NCBI GenBank assembly: GCA_963210315.1
Contig: OY723246.1
Span: 372,001 to 436,000, forward strand
Reading direction: 5' to 3'
DNA: 64,000 nucleotides
DNA from: Rhynchopus euleeides
Taxonomy: Eukaryota; Euglenozoa; Diplonemea; Diplonemida; Diplonemidae
How positions within the stretch are numbered: the first letter of the stretch is position 1; every line of letters starts with the position of its first letter. The position numbers and the translations under genes were made by a program. Positions 21,727 to 30,437 of this stretch are shown one piece after another. Under the pieces are notes generated by a model. It saw only the letters and a list, made by a program, of their open reading frames with translations, did not search any database and was not told the DNA's origin.

Positions 21727-24700
21727 TCACGAGATCAGGTAGTCCTTCTCGCTGTGCTCCGTCACCCCTGCCTCAGCCAGGTAGCGTAGGGCCCCCTTGC
21801 AGTTGTGCAGCAGCAGGTTGTGCACGTTTGTGGCTGTGAGGTGGTGTCGGGCTGACGCTGTCGCGGGACAGCCGAAGAATAGGTGCTTCAGCGAGACCCC
21901 AGGCGGGGGGCTGTCCGGCGCAAGCTTCAGGCAGGGTTTGCACGGTGGTTGTGCGCTGCCCGGGACGTCGTGGTCGTACACCAGGCGGTGGTGGTCGGCC
22001 CGGAGGCGGCGGATGGTGGTTTCCCCTAAGCGGGTAAGGCCCTCCATGCGGAGGTCAGGGCGCTGCAGTCGCGTCTCCCCGATTCCTGACCGATACGCGT
22101 ACACGCTCTCTGTGCGGGGCAACGTGGTCCCGCTGTATATGTGTCGGCGGAGGGTGACACGGGCCGACGCGAGGCTGATCGGCTCCATCTGGGGCTTGAA
22201 CGCACCGATCTGCGCCTGCTTGTCAGCAAGTTCGTTCCCTACCACCCCAACATGCGACGGGATGTAGCGGAGGTGGGTGGTGACATCGTATGTTTGGGCG
22301 AGCTTGCGCAGCCTCTGCCAGATGTCCCATTCGGTGGACCCCCTCGCTCGCTGGGGGCCGCTCAGCAGTGCATTCAGTGCGCTCTGCGAGTCGGTGAGGA
22401 TGGCGACCGTTTCGCCTTGGGTTACCACGGTGCATAGGTGGGCGAGGGATTCTCTGATGGCCACCAGCTCTGCCTGGTAGCTGATGCAACGGAGTCCTGC
22501 CGGCCAGGCGAGCTTTTTCTTGAGGCGGCCCTCCGGCATGCTGTACACCGCTGCGCCCGCGCCGCCCTGTTGCTGCCGCGATGTGGAGTTGGAGACTGAC
22601 CCGTCGGTGTAGACATGCCAGGCGCACGTCGGGAGGGCCTGGATGGTCTGCTCTGCCAGGTCCCGGAGGGTGTCTTTCGGGGTGGCGGCCTTCGGGGCGG
22701 TGAGCCCCGGCAGCGTCGCCAGGATGTGCACTCGTGGCAGCACCAGGTTCCATTCCCAGGGGGGGATGGGGTGTGCTGCATGCAGGGGGGCCAGCAGGGG
22801 GGTGCGCCCGTCGACCTTCGAGGATTTCACCAGACTCCGTGCCTGATGTAGCCAGCTGCCTCCCGTGTTCCCGGTATTTAGTTGCGCCCGGTATCCTGGG
22901 GAGTGGGGCACGCGGCGGAAGCGTTCGTGGTCTGTGCACACCGCAACCTTGAAGTCGAGGTCGAGGTCTCGTAGGTGTGATTCCCAGAGGAGCTTCGCCG
23001 TGCTGGTGTTCTTCATGCAGCCTGTGATAATCAGGGCTGCGGTGCGGTGGACATCTTGCAGGCGTTTGAGGTTCCTCGCGGTCAGGCCAGGGGTGTAAAC
23101 GCTTGCGGCGTACATCAGGATGGGGTAGACATACGTCAGGTAGGCCTGGCGCAGCGTGTCTCCACTTGAGCCCCAGTCGGTGCCTGCCAACATACGCAGT
23201 ATGCTCAGGCGTCGCATACAGGTGGTCACGACGTGGTCGACGTGGTCCGACATCGTGTAGCAGGCATCGATGTAAACCCCGAGGTATTTTGCTGTGGAGT
23301 CGTGCTGGAGGGGGGTGCCGTCTGGGAGCTCCATGCGCTTGTGCTCGCCCAGTGCTTCAGGCGTCGTTCCCATCAGCGTGTAGCAGCACTTGCTGGGGGA
23401 GAGCTGCAGCCCGTGGAGTGGGACTTCGGCGGCGAGTGCTGATATGACGCCCTGTGCGGTGCTTAGGGCGTCGGTGTAGGTGTCCCCGACGACGAGTACT
23501 GCAATGTCATCTGCGAACACCGCAGGGTGGACGTCCGGGGAGGCGGTGATGGCTCGAGATACGTCATCCATCACGCAGTTGAAGAGCAGGGGCGAGAGCA
23601 CTGTTCCTTGTGGGACACCGTTGTTGAAGTCGTAGTAGTCGCTTCTCACCCCGTGCACCTGTGCGGCGGCCCGGCGGTTGCTGAGGTAGTTGTGCAGCCA
23701 TCGGGTGAACTTCGGGGGGAAGCCCTTTCGTCTGACGCTGTTGATGACTGCGAGCTTGCTGACCTTGTCGAAGGCTTTCTCGAGGTCGAAGTACAGGGTG
23801 ACAGCTGCCTTCCCGGAGGAGAGGGCGTCCGTCGCTGTTTGGGTGATGTAGGCTAGCTGGTCGGTTGTCGATCTCAGTCGCTGGAATCCCGCTTGGTTCG
23901 GGCAGTGCCCCTCGACTTGCGGGTATGCGTCGTCAAGCATGAGCTGCTCCATGCGCCTCTTCACCATTTTTTCCAGTACCTTGCATGCTGTGCTGGTGAG
24001 CGCAATTGGTCGGTACGAGGATGCTGCCGTCGCTGGCTTCCCCGGTTTCAGGATCGGGACGATGACTGCTCGCGTCCATGCGTCGGGGAGGATGCCGCTG
24101 TTCCACGACAGGTTGAGCACGTGCAGGAGTCCCTGCCGCGCTTGGGGGCCGAGGTGCATCAGCAGTTCGTTGTTGAGGTCGTCAGGCCCTGGGGATTTTC
24201 GCTCCTGCAGTTCGGACAGGGCTGCGCTCAGCTCCTCTTTGGAGAAGTCGTCTTCGGCAGCTGAGAGCTCGGGGGGTGTCTGGCCATTCGCATGTTGCGG
24301 GGTGGGTACCGATTGTGACTGTTGGTCGTTCCCTTCACTGATCTTGGCGTAGTGGCTGCAGAGGAGGTCCGCCTTAGCTTTGGGGTCGGTCACCGGGACC
24401 CCTCCGTCGACAAGCGGGAAGGCGGCCTGTTGAAGTTTGCGGCCGTCGAGTTCTCGCACAAGCCGGAAGGTGGCGCCGAGGTCGCTGCTGGTGCTCGCAG
24501 CCTGGCACCTGGTTTCCCAAGTTGTGCGTTTTGCTTCGAGGACGGCGTTGGTGGCGTCGGTGGTCAGCTTGTCCAGTTTGTCGTAGTCGTCCTGGGACAG
24601 GTGTGTAGTCTGGGCGTGTCTGCGTGATTCTTCGTTCCGCGCCCGTACCGCGCGTTTCACCTTGCTCGTGAACCACCTCTTGCGGGGGCGTGAGCTACGC

Positions 24701-25692
24701 TTCGTCGGGATGTGCTTGGCTGCGACCGTTCGCACCAGTCCAAGCCACTTGTGGAAGGACTCCTTCGGGTCACACCACTTCGTCACTTTGCGTGATAGCC
24801 GTTCGAGCTCCTCGGTGAAGGCGGGCCAGTCCGCTGCTGCCCAGTTCCACAGTTGACGGGCCTTGGCTGCCGGGTGTGTCGCAGCTGCTGGCGTTCGTTC
24901 AAAAGGGACGGTGTATTGGATGGCGAAGTGGTCTGATTGCCACTGGTCCAGGGTATTCCAGGTGACCTCCCCCAACTCGTAGTGGGCGAAGACGATGTCC
25001 GGCGAGGACTTGGAGTCGCGGCGCATGCGTGTGGGGTGGTCGGGGTCGTTGCACAGTGACATGCCGTTGAGGAGGGACCAGTGGTACAGATCAGTTCCCT
25101 TGTTGTCACAGCGCGCATGTTTATCCCAGGCACGGTTGTGGATGTTGAAGTCGCCAGCTATGACGGACTCCGGCGTGTGTGGTAGCAGGGATGTAGAGAA
25201 GTCATCGTGGCGTGGGTCGTTGCTAGTGCCGACTCCCGAGGGGCGGTACACATTGGTGAACGTGACGGCGCTTTCCGGTCCCGTGACTCGCACTGTGAGG
25301 GTCTCTGTTACACTAGCGTCTGGTGCGGTGGCAATGAGAGTCGCGTGTAGGTCCTCCCGCACTAGCGTTGCGATCCCGCCTCCGGAGGTGAGCGTCCCTT
25401 TACAGCGCTTCTGGGTGCGGCGTCGGAGAAATGTGGAGTAGCCCGGGAACTTGGGGTCTCCCCCCTGTGCTGCTCGGAGCTCTTGCAGATGCACGACGTC
25501 GTACCGTTGGGTTGCGAGGTGGTGCTGTAGTTCCGCTTTTTTCGCCTCGGTGAGACCGTTGCAGTTCCAGGTCAGGCACTTGAGGTGCTGTGCCGGACCA
25601 GGGTTCTGCTCGATGTCACCCGCCCGGAGGAGAAGGTCTCGCTTGGTCTCGAAGATGTGGCGCGGTCGGTTTGGGGATGGCGGGCTTCCCCG
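21727..25692 (-). CDS. LINE ORF2: 2A peptide, endonuclease, reverse transcriptase, RNase H, zinc knuckle
   Basis: The frame is open from the codon after the ORF1 stop, 1321 codons, and it has no ATG until about 208 codons in. In order: a 2A-like skip peptide KRDLLLRAGDIEQNPGP (NPGP codons 25,605-25,594); an EEP endonuclease starting LTWNCNGL, with the HLQEL glutamate, GDFN and SDH catalytic motifs; reverse transcriptase with PILKPGK, SYRPIALTS, FDLEKAFD, GVPQGTVLSPLLF and the catalytic FADD; RNase H with TDGS, ELVAI, TDSQSA and SHVGVVGNELAD; and a C-terminal CKPC...H....C cluster. The endonuclease nicks the target, and RT copies the RNA from the nick. The lack of a start codon means it is probably made by readthrough of ORF1 and released by 2A skipping. 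Conventional reinitiation at the first ATG would delete most of the endonuclease. Confidence 0.93.
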   Translation of the reverse strand, partial: RGSPPSPNRPRHIFETKRDLLLRAGDIEQNPGPAQHLKCLTWNCNGLTEAKKAELQHHLATQRYDVVHLQELRAAQGGDPKFPGYSTFLRRRTQKRCKGTLTSGGGIATLVREDLHATLIATAPDASVTETLTVRVTGPESAVTFTNVYRPSGVGTSNDPRHDDFSTSLLPHTPESVIAGDFNIHNRAWDKHARCDNKGTDLYHWSLLNGMSLCNDPDHPTRMRRDSKSSPDIVFAHYELGEVTWNTLDQWQSDHFAIQYTVPFERTPAAATHPAAKARQLWNWAAADWPAFTEELERLSRKVTKWCDPKESFHKWLGLVRTVAAKHIPTKRSSRPRKRWFTSKVKRAVRARNEESRRHAQTTHLSQDDYDKLDKLTTDATNAVLEAKRTTWETRCQAASTSSDLGATFRLVRELDGRKLQQAAFPLVDGGVPVTDPKAKADLLCSHYAKISEGNDQQSQSVPTPQHANGQTPPELSAAEDDFSKEELSAALSELQERKSPGPDDLNNELLMHLGPQARQGLLHVLNLSWNSGILPDAWTRAVIVPILKPGKPATAASSYRPIALTSTACKVLEKMVKRRMEQLMLDDAYPQVEGHCPNQAGFQRLRSTTDQLAYITQTATDALSSGKAAVTLYFDLEKAFDKVSKLAVINSVRRKGFPPKFTRWLHNYLSNRRAAAQVHGVRSDYYDFNNGVPQGTVLSPLLFNCVMDDVSRAITASPDVHPAVFADDIAVLVVGDTYTDALSTAQGVISALAAEVPLHGLQLSPSKCCYTLMGTTPEALGEHKRMELPDGTPLQHDSTAKYLGVYIDACYTMSDHVDHVVTTCMRRLSILRMLAGTDWGSSGDTLRQAYLTYVYPILMYAASVYTPGLTARNLKRLQDVHRTAALIITGCMKNTSTAKLLWESHLRDLDLDFKVAVCTDHERFRRVPHSPGYRAQLNTGNTGGSWLHQARSLVKSSKVDGRTPLLAPLHAAHPIPPWEWNLVLPRVHILATLPGLTAPKAATPKDTLRDLAEQTIQALPTCAWHVYTDGSVSNSTSRQQQGGAGAAVYSMPEGRLKKKLAWPAGLRCISYQAELVAIRESLAHLCTVVTQGETVAILTDSQSALNALLSGPQRARGSTEWDIWQRLRKLAQTYDVTTHLRYIPSHVGVVGNELADKQAQIGAFKPQMEPISLASARVTLRRHIYSGTTLPRTESVYAYRSGIGETRLQRPDLRMEGLTRLGETTIRRLRADHHRLVYDHDVPGSAQPPCKPCLKLAPDSPPPGVSLKHLFFGCPATASARHHLTATNVHNLLLHNCKGALRYLAEAGVTEHSEKDYLIS
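25594..25620 (-). promoter_or_regulatory. 2A ribosome-skipping motif at the start of LINE ORF2
   Basis: Codons read GDIEQNPGP, matching the D-(V/I)-E-x-N-P-G-P consensus, preceded by the leucine-rich stretch DLLLRA typical of active 2A sequences. Skipping would occur between the last Gly and Pro and release ORF2 protein starting with proline. 2A peptides are known in trypanosome L1Tc/Ingi and some animal LINEs. The same sequence is at 30,339-30,365 in copy 3. Confidence 0.88.
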
Positions 25693-27459
25693 TCAGTTGA
25701 AGAGGGGCTCTTCACACAGGCGTTTCTGCACCGGCTCCGCCGGGGCCATGTGCTTCGTGCGGAGGGTTGTAGTCCGAGTCGGGGTGAGTGTCCGGCTTTT
25801 CTTCTTAGGAGTCAGCCCCGTGCGTGTCCGGGGCTTCGGGGAGGCGGACTTCGGGGGTGGGCCCTTGGTCCCCCGGTCTGGGGTGGTGGAGGCCGGGTCG
25901 GCCTTTCGAGGAAGGGGGTTGGAGCCCGGCTTGGTCTGCTTCTTCGGCTTAGATTGCGGCTTCGTTGCCGCCTCCAGGTGCTGCAGGCGAGCCTGCATCG
26001 CTCGCAGGGCGGCCGTGAACTGGCTCTCCTGGTTCACGGCCCGCTCCTCTGCCGCGGTGGCCCGCCGCTCTGCCTCGGCGGCACGCCGCTCTGCCTGCTC
26101 GAGGAGGGCTTGCACCCTGGCGAGGTTGGCGGTGGCGGTGGCTGCTGCGGCGGCGGTGGCGGCGGCGGCGGGGTCGGTGGTCGTGGTGGCGTGGGGCGTT
26201 GGGGCGTTGTCCTTCATCTCAGCGTCGATTTTGGACTTCTTCTTTTTGCTCTTGTTGCTCTTCGTCTTCTTTGTCGCCTTGTTCGCCAGCTCACTCCCCG
26301 GCACTCCCTGCGGCTGCTCCGGGGCTGCGGGAGGTGGGGTCGGCTTCGGCGGGGGCTTGGTGCGCTTTGCCCTCCGTCGGCGGGGGAAGAGCCCCAGGTC
26401 CTCGGGCTCGCGGTACCGCCGCAACACCAGGTAGGTGTTGCTGTCGACGCAGTACGCGCCGAGTTTTTGGGGGGCGGTGGGGGCGCGCAGCAGCACTGCT
26501 CGCCCGTTCGGTTCCCTGGCTGACGCCAGGATGTGGGCCTGCCAGCCTATTTCCTCTAGCAGGTCCCTGGTGCAGCGGGCGGTGTACTGTGTGGGCAGCC
26601 CTTCCAGTACATATTTCCCCTGCAGGGGGGTTGCAGCTTCGTCACCGACGACTGCTGCCGTGGCACAGTGCCCGGCGGTGTTCGGCACTGCGATGCCGAG
26701 GCCGCCCTTCACCAGGACGACCCTTCCGCTCAGCCGGCCCGCCTTCTCCTGTGCCTGCTGGATGGTGGCGTCGAGCGGCAGGCGCACGACTGTGTCGGGG
26801 TGTGTGGTGGTGTGGAAATGGGGGCGGCAGAAGATGTCGCTCTCGCCGCTCGCACGCAGCAGGTCCTTGACCTGTCGACTGTCCACACCCACCTTGAAGC
26901 GGCGGGCCCAGGTGGTGCCGGTCATCGCGATGACCGCGTCCGGCTCCGCGCCGTGGGCCCGCAGCCAGGTGCGGATGTGTGTGTGTGTGAGGGGGGTGGC
27001 TGGCGGTGCTTCCATCACCACCCACTCCCGGGTGCCCTTGGGGGCTTTCAGGCCCGGGCTGCTGCTAGCCCCGTAGTGTACGGGGTCACTGTGGAGCTGC
27101 AGCAGGTGCCGCCGCAGCCCCCGGGTCTCGCCGTCGCGCTCGACCAGGAGGGAGAGGACACGGCTGCGCCCCTTCCCCCCCTCCGTCGCCTCGACGGTCA
27201 GGATTGCCGCCGGTCCCGGCGGCGGGTGCTCCCTGCACCTCGCGATCAGGCGCTGTGCGTCGCCTTTGGCGCACAGCATAATGCCGCCCTTGGCGGCCAG
27301 CTCGTCTGTTGAGTGCCTGACGTCGGCACTCCACTCCTTCTCCCGCAACACCCATCGCTGCTTCCTCCCTGCAGCTTCGCTCGGCGCCGGCTTAGCCGAC
27401 GCCTCCCCAGGGAACCCCGTCGTGGAGGGGTGCAGGGGGACAGAGGCAGCGTGGGACAT
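25693..27459 (-). CDS. LINE ORF1 protein (588 residues)
   Basis: Probable RNA-binding partner of ORF2 in the retrotransposition particle. ATG at 27,459. The first ~350 residues look globular, with no motif I can name. Residues ~365-420 are basic and Pro/Lys-rich (RRRRAKRTK, KKKKSK), followed by an Ala-rich stretch and a clear coiled coil (~440-495: LLEQAERRAAEAERRATAAE), then a Lys/Pro/Thr-rich basic tail. The frame ends with TGA at 25,695-25,693, followed directly by CGG, in the same frame as ORF2. GGGGA and TCCCC just after the stop can pair around a 9-base loop. UGA-CGG is a known class of readthrough context in some plant RNA viruses; its use here is inference. Confidence 0.85.
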   Translation of the reverse strand: MSHAASVPLHPSTTGFPGEASAKPAPSEAAGRKQRWVLREKEWSADVRHSTDELAAKGGIMLCAKGDAQRLIARCREHPPPGPAAILTVEATEGGKGRSRVLSLLVERDGETRGLRRHLLQLHSDPVHYGASSSPGLKAPKGTREWVVMEAPPATPLTHTHIRTWLRAHGAEPDAVIAMTGTTWARRFKVGVDSRQVKDLLRASGESDIFCRPHFHTTTHPDTVVRLPLDATIQQAQEKAGRLSGRVVLVKGGLGIAVPNTAGHCATAAVVGDEAATPLQGKYVLEGLPTQYTARCTRDLLEEIGWQAHILASAREPNGRAVLLRAPTAPQKLGAYCVDSNTYLVLRRYREPEDLGLFPRRRRAKRTKPPPKPTPPPAAPEQPQGVPGSELANKATKKTKSNKSKKKKSKIDAEMKDNAPTPHATTTTDPAAAATAAAAATATANLARVQALLEQAERRAAEAERRATAAEERAVNQESQFTAALRAMQARLQHLEAATKPQSKPKKQTKPGSNPLPRKADPASTTPDRGTKGPPPKSASPKPRTRTGLTPKKKSRTLTPTRTTTLRTKHMAPAEPVQKRLCEEPLFN

Positions 27460-27829
27460 TGTGTGTGTGATGTGTCAGTTGTGTTCCCCTGGTGGAGATT
27501 GAGGGTAATTTGAGGGTAATTTTTTCGGGATCCTGGATCCCTCAATAGTCAATAGTATTTAGCCTACCGGCTGTTCTTATACCAAGTTTTTTCTTGATTT
27601 TCGTGACCTGTTTCACCTCATTTTTTGGGCTGTGCGCACCGCAGGTGACCCGGAAAACCCCGAAAACGGCACGTTTCGGGACATTGGAATCCACGGTGAC
27701 CCCGGACGTGTCCCACAGATGAGTCCATCCTATATCAGACCCTGTACAGAAATACGAGAAATCGTGGGAATATGCAGTTGAGAGAGGGCGGTGCACCCTT
27801 AGAGGTGGTCCAGAGAATGCAAAGAGGTC

Positions 27830-27895
27830 CACAGGGGGGTCTGGGGGGCGGTGCCTCCCAGCCGCCGGAGGCCACGGTAGTGAACGTCTGTTCTT
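27830..27895 (+). repeat. Dispersed GC hairpin repeat (CCGGAGGCCACGGTAGTGAA family)
   Basis: Core GGGGGTCTGGGGGGCGG, then CAGCCGCCGGAGGCCACGGT, then GAACGTCTGTTC. The family recurs at 28,000-28,066, 36,189-36,241 (and 54,865-54,917), and in reverse at 41,807-41,868 and 41,968-42,034; duplicates lie at 32,575 and 32,745. In good copies, GGCGGAGCCCC-type segments can fold into a hairpin. Confidence 0.8.
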
Positions 27896-27999
27896 TGTGG
27901 GTTACATATTCTGTGAGAGTCGGGTGCGTCCTCCTGAGGGAGGTCTCTGGATTCCATGACCCGATGTGACCCCAAAGGGCTTGGTCGACAGGTATCCGT

Positions 28000-28066
28000 C
28001 ACAGGGGGGTCTGGGGGGCAGAGCCCCCCAGCCGCCGGAGGCCACGGTAGCGAACATCTGTTCCTT
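28000..28066 (+). repeat. Dispersed GC hairpin repeat, second of the pair
   Basis: GGGGGGCAGAGCCCCCCAG forms a GC hairpin, followed by CCGCCGGAGGCCACGGTAG. It lies about 170 bp from the first unit. Confidence 0.8.
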
Positions 28067-28259
28067 GTGGGGCACAGTCCATCTTCCTGAAGTTGAAGTT
28101 GAGTGAATCGTGCCCAAGGGTTCGAGGGCGCCAAGGCTCGTCAGTGCAGGCTGGATTGCCGCGGCAAAGCCAGATGCTGAATGACAGACACTGAGGACAT
28201 GGGCCAGGCCCCGGCTGGCCCGCCCGGGCCCCATTTTTGGACTATTTTTTCCTCCTCCC

Positions 28260-30437
28260 GAACACCGCAGGGTGGACGTCCGGGGAGGCGGTGATGGCTC
28301 GAGATACGTCATCCATCACGCAGTTGAAGAGCAGGGGCGAGAGCACTGTTCCTTGTGGGACACCGTTGTTGAAGTCGTAGTAGTCGCTTCTCACCCCGTG
28401 CACCTGTGCGGCGGCCCGGCGGTTGCTGAGGTAGTTGTGCAGCCATCGGGTGAACTTCGGGGGGAAGCCCTTTCGTCTGACGCTGTTGATGACTGCGAGC
28501 TTGCTGACCTTGTCGAAGGCTTTCTCGAGGTCGAAGTACAGGGTGACAGCTGCCTTCCCGGAGGAGAGGGCGTCCGTCGCTGTTTGGGTGATGTAGGCTA
28601 GCTGGTCGGTTGTCGATCTCAGTCGCTGGAATCCCGCTTGGTTCGGGCAGTGCCCCTCGACTTGCGGGTATGCGTCGTCAAGCATGAGCTGCTCCATGCG
28701 CCTCTTCACCATTTTTTCCAGTACCTTGCATGCTGTGCTGGTGAGCGCAATTGGTCGGTACGAGGATGCTGCCGTCGCTGGCTTCCCCGGTTTCAGGATC
28801 GGGACGATGACTGCTCGCGTCCATGCGTCGGGGAGGATGCCGCTGTTCCACGACAGGTTGAGCACGTGCAGGAGTCCCTGCCGCGCTTGGGGGCCGAGGT
28901 GCATCAGCAGTTCGTTGTTGAGGTCGTCAGGCCCTGGGGATTTTCGCTCCTGCAGTTCGGACAGGGCTGCGCTCAGCTCCTCTTTGGAGAAGTCGTCTTC
29001 GGCAGCTGAGAGCTCGGGGGGTGTCTGGCCATTCGCATGTTGCGGGGTGGGTACCGATTGTGACTGTTGGTCGTTCCCTTCACTGATCTTGGCGTAGTGG
29101 CTGCAGAGGAGGTCCGCCTTAGCTTTGGGGTCGGTCACCGGGACCCCTCCGTCGACAAGCGGGAAGGCGGCCTGTTGAAGTTTGCGGCCGTCGAGTTCTC
29201 GCACAAGCCGGAAGGTGGCGCCGAGGTCGCTGCTGGTGCTCGCAGCCTGGCACCTGGTTTCCCAAGTTGTGCGTTTTGCTTCGAGGACGGCGTTGGTGGC
29301 GTCGGTGGTCAGCTTGTCCAGTTTGTCGTAGTCGTCCTGGGACAGGTGTGTAGTCTGGGCGTGTCTGCGTGATTCTTCGTTCCGCGCCCGTACCGCGCGT
29401 TTCACCTTGCTCGTGAACCACCTCTTGCGGGGGCGTGAGCTACGCTTCGTCGGGATGTGCTTGGCTGCGACCGTTCGCACCAGTCCAAGCCACTTGTGGA
29501 AGGACTCCTTCGGGTCACACCACTTCGTCACTTTGCGTGATAGCCGTTCGAGCTCCTCGGTGAAGGCGGGCCAGTCCGCTGCTGCCCAGTTCCACAGTTG
29601 ACGGGCCTTGGCTGCCGGGTGTGTCGCAGCTGCTGGCGTTCGTTCAAAAGGGACGGTGTATTGGATGGCGAAGTGGTCTGATTGCCACTGGTCCAGGGTA
29701 TTCCAGGTGACCTCCCCCAACTCGTAGTGGGCGAAGACGATGTCCGGCGAGGACTTGGAGTCGCGGCGCATGCGTGTGGGGTGGTCGGGGTCGTTGCACA
29801 GTGACATGCCGTTGAGGAGGGACCAGTGGTACAGATCAGTTCCCTTGTTGTCACAGCGCGCATGTTTATCCCAGGCACGGTTGTGGATGTTGAAGTCGCC
29901 AGCTATGACGGACTCCGGCGTGTGTGGTAGCAGGGATGTAGAGAAGTCATCGTGGCGTGGGTCGTTGCTAGTGCCGACTCCCGAGGGGCGGTACACATTG
30001 GTGAACGTGACGGCGCTTTCCGGTCCCGTGACTCGCACTGTGAGGGTCTCTGTTACACTAGCGTCTGGTGCGGTGGCAATGAGAGTCGCGTGTAGGTCCT
30101 CCCGCACTAGCGTTGCGATCCCGCCTCCGGAGGTGAGCGTCCCTTTACAGCGCTTCTGGGTGCGGCGTCGGAGAAATGTGGAGTAGCCCGGGAACTTGGG
30201 GTCTCCCCCCTGTGCTGCTCGGAGCTCTTGCAGATGCACGACGTCGTACCGTTGGGTTGCGAGGTGGTGCTGTAGTTCCGCTTTTTTCGCCTCGGTGAGA
30301 CCGTTGCAGTTCCAGGTCAGGCACTTGAGGTGCTGTGCCGGACCAGGGTTCTGCTCGATGTCACCCGCCCGGAGGAGAAGGTCTCGCTTGGTCTCGAAGA
30401 TGTGGCGCGGTCGGTTTGGGGATGGCGGGCTTCCCCG
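28260..30437 (-). pseudogene. LINE ORF2 partial: 2A, endonuclease and RT N-terminal part
   Basis: Carries the 2A motif (30,339-30,365), the complete endonuclease and RT up to AVF, where the duplication breakpoint replaces the catalytic FADD with a few unrelated residues and a stop at 28,242. RT and RNase H activity are therefore lost. Confidence 0.9.

Larger units (their letters stand above)
21357..27545 (-). mobile_element. LINE, copy 2, with complete coding capacity
   Basis: Minus strand. The 3' end is at ~21,357-21,380 with GAACGATTTTT repeats; the 3' UTR runs to 21,726. ORF2 occupies 25,692-21,727 and ORF1 27,459-25,693. The 5' boundary is not certain; I place it near 27,545, beyond a GGGATCC..GGATCCC palindrome. 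Its domain order (coiled-coil ORF1, apurinic-type endonuclease, RT, RNase H, CCHC-like tail) fits the I/Ingi-type group of LINEs. It is the only copy here with every domain present. Confidence 0.88.
27546..28258. repeat. LINE 5'-flank segment, first copy, holding paired GGAGGCCACGGTAG repeats
   Basis: This 0.7-kb segment is repeated without visible change at 32,291-33,003 as part of a 4,745-bp tandem duplication. It has no gene. It contains two copies of a GC-rich hairpin repeat (about 27,830-27,895 and 28,000-28,066). Confidence 0.85.

Noticed and set aside
25693..25695. Reassigned TGA (nuclear code in which TGA is an amino acid)
   Set aside because: The long genes here end at ordinary stops and stay open without in-frame TGA under the standard code; only the ORF1/ORF2 boundary has one, so local readthrough or mutation is more likely.
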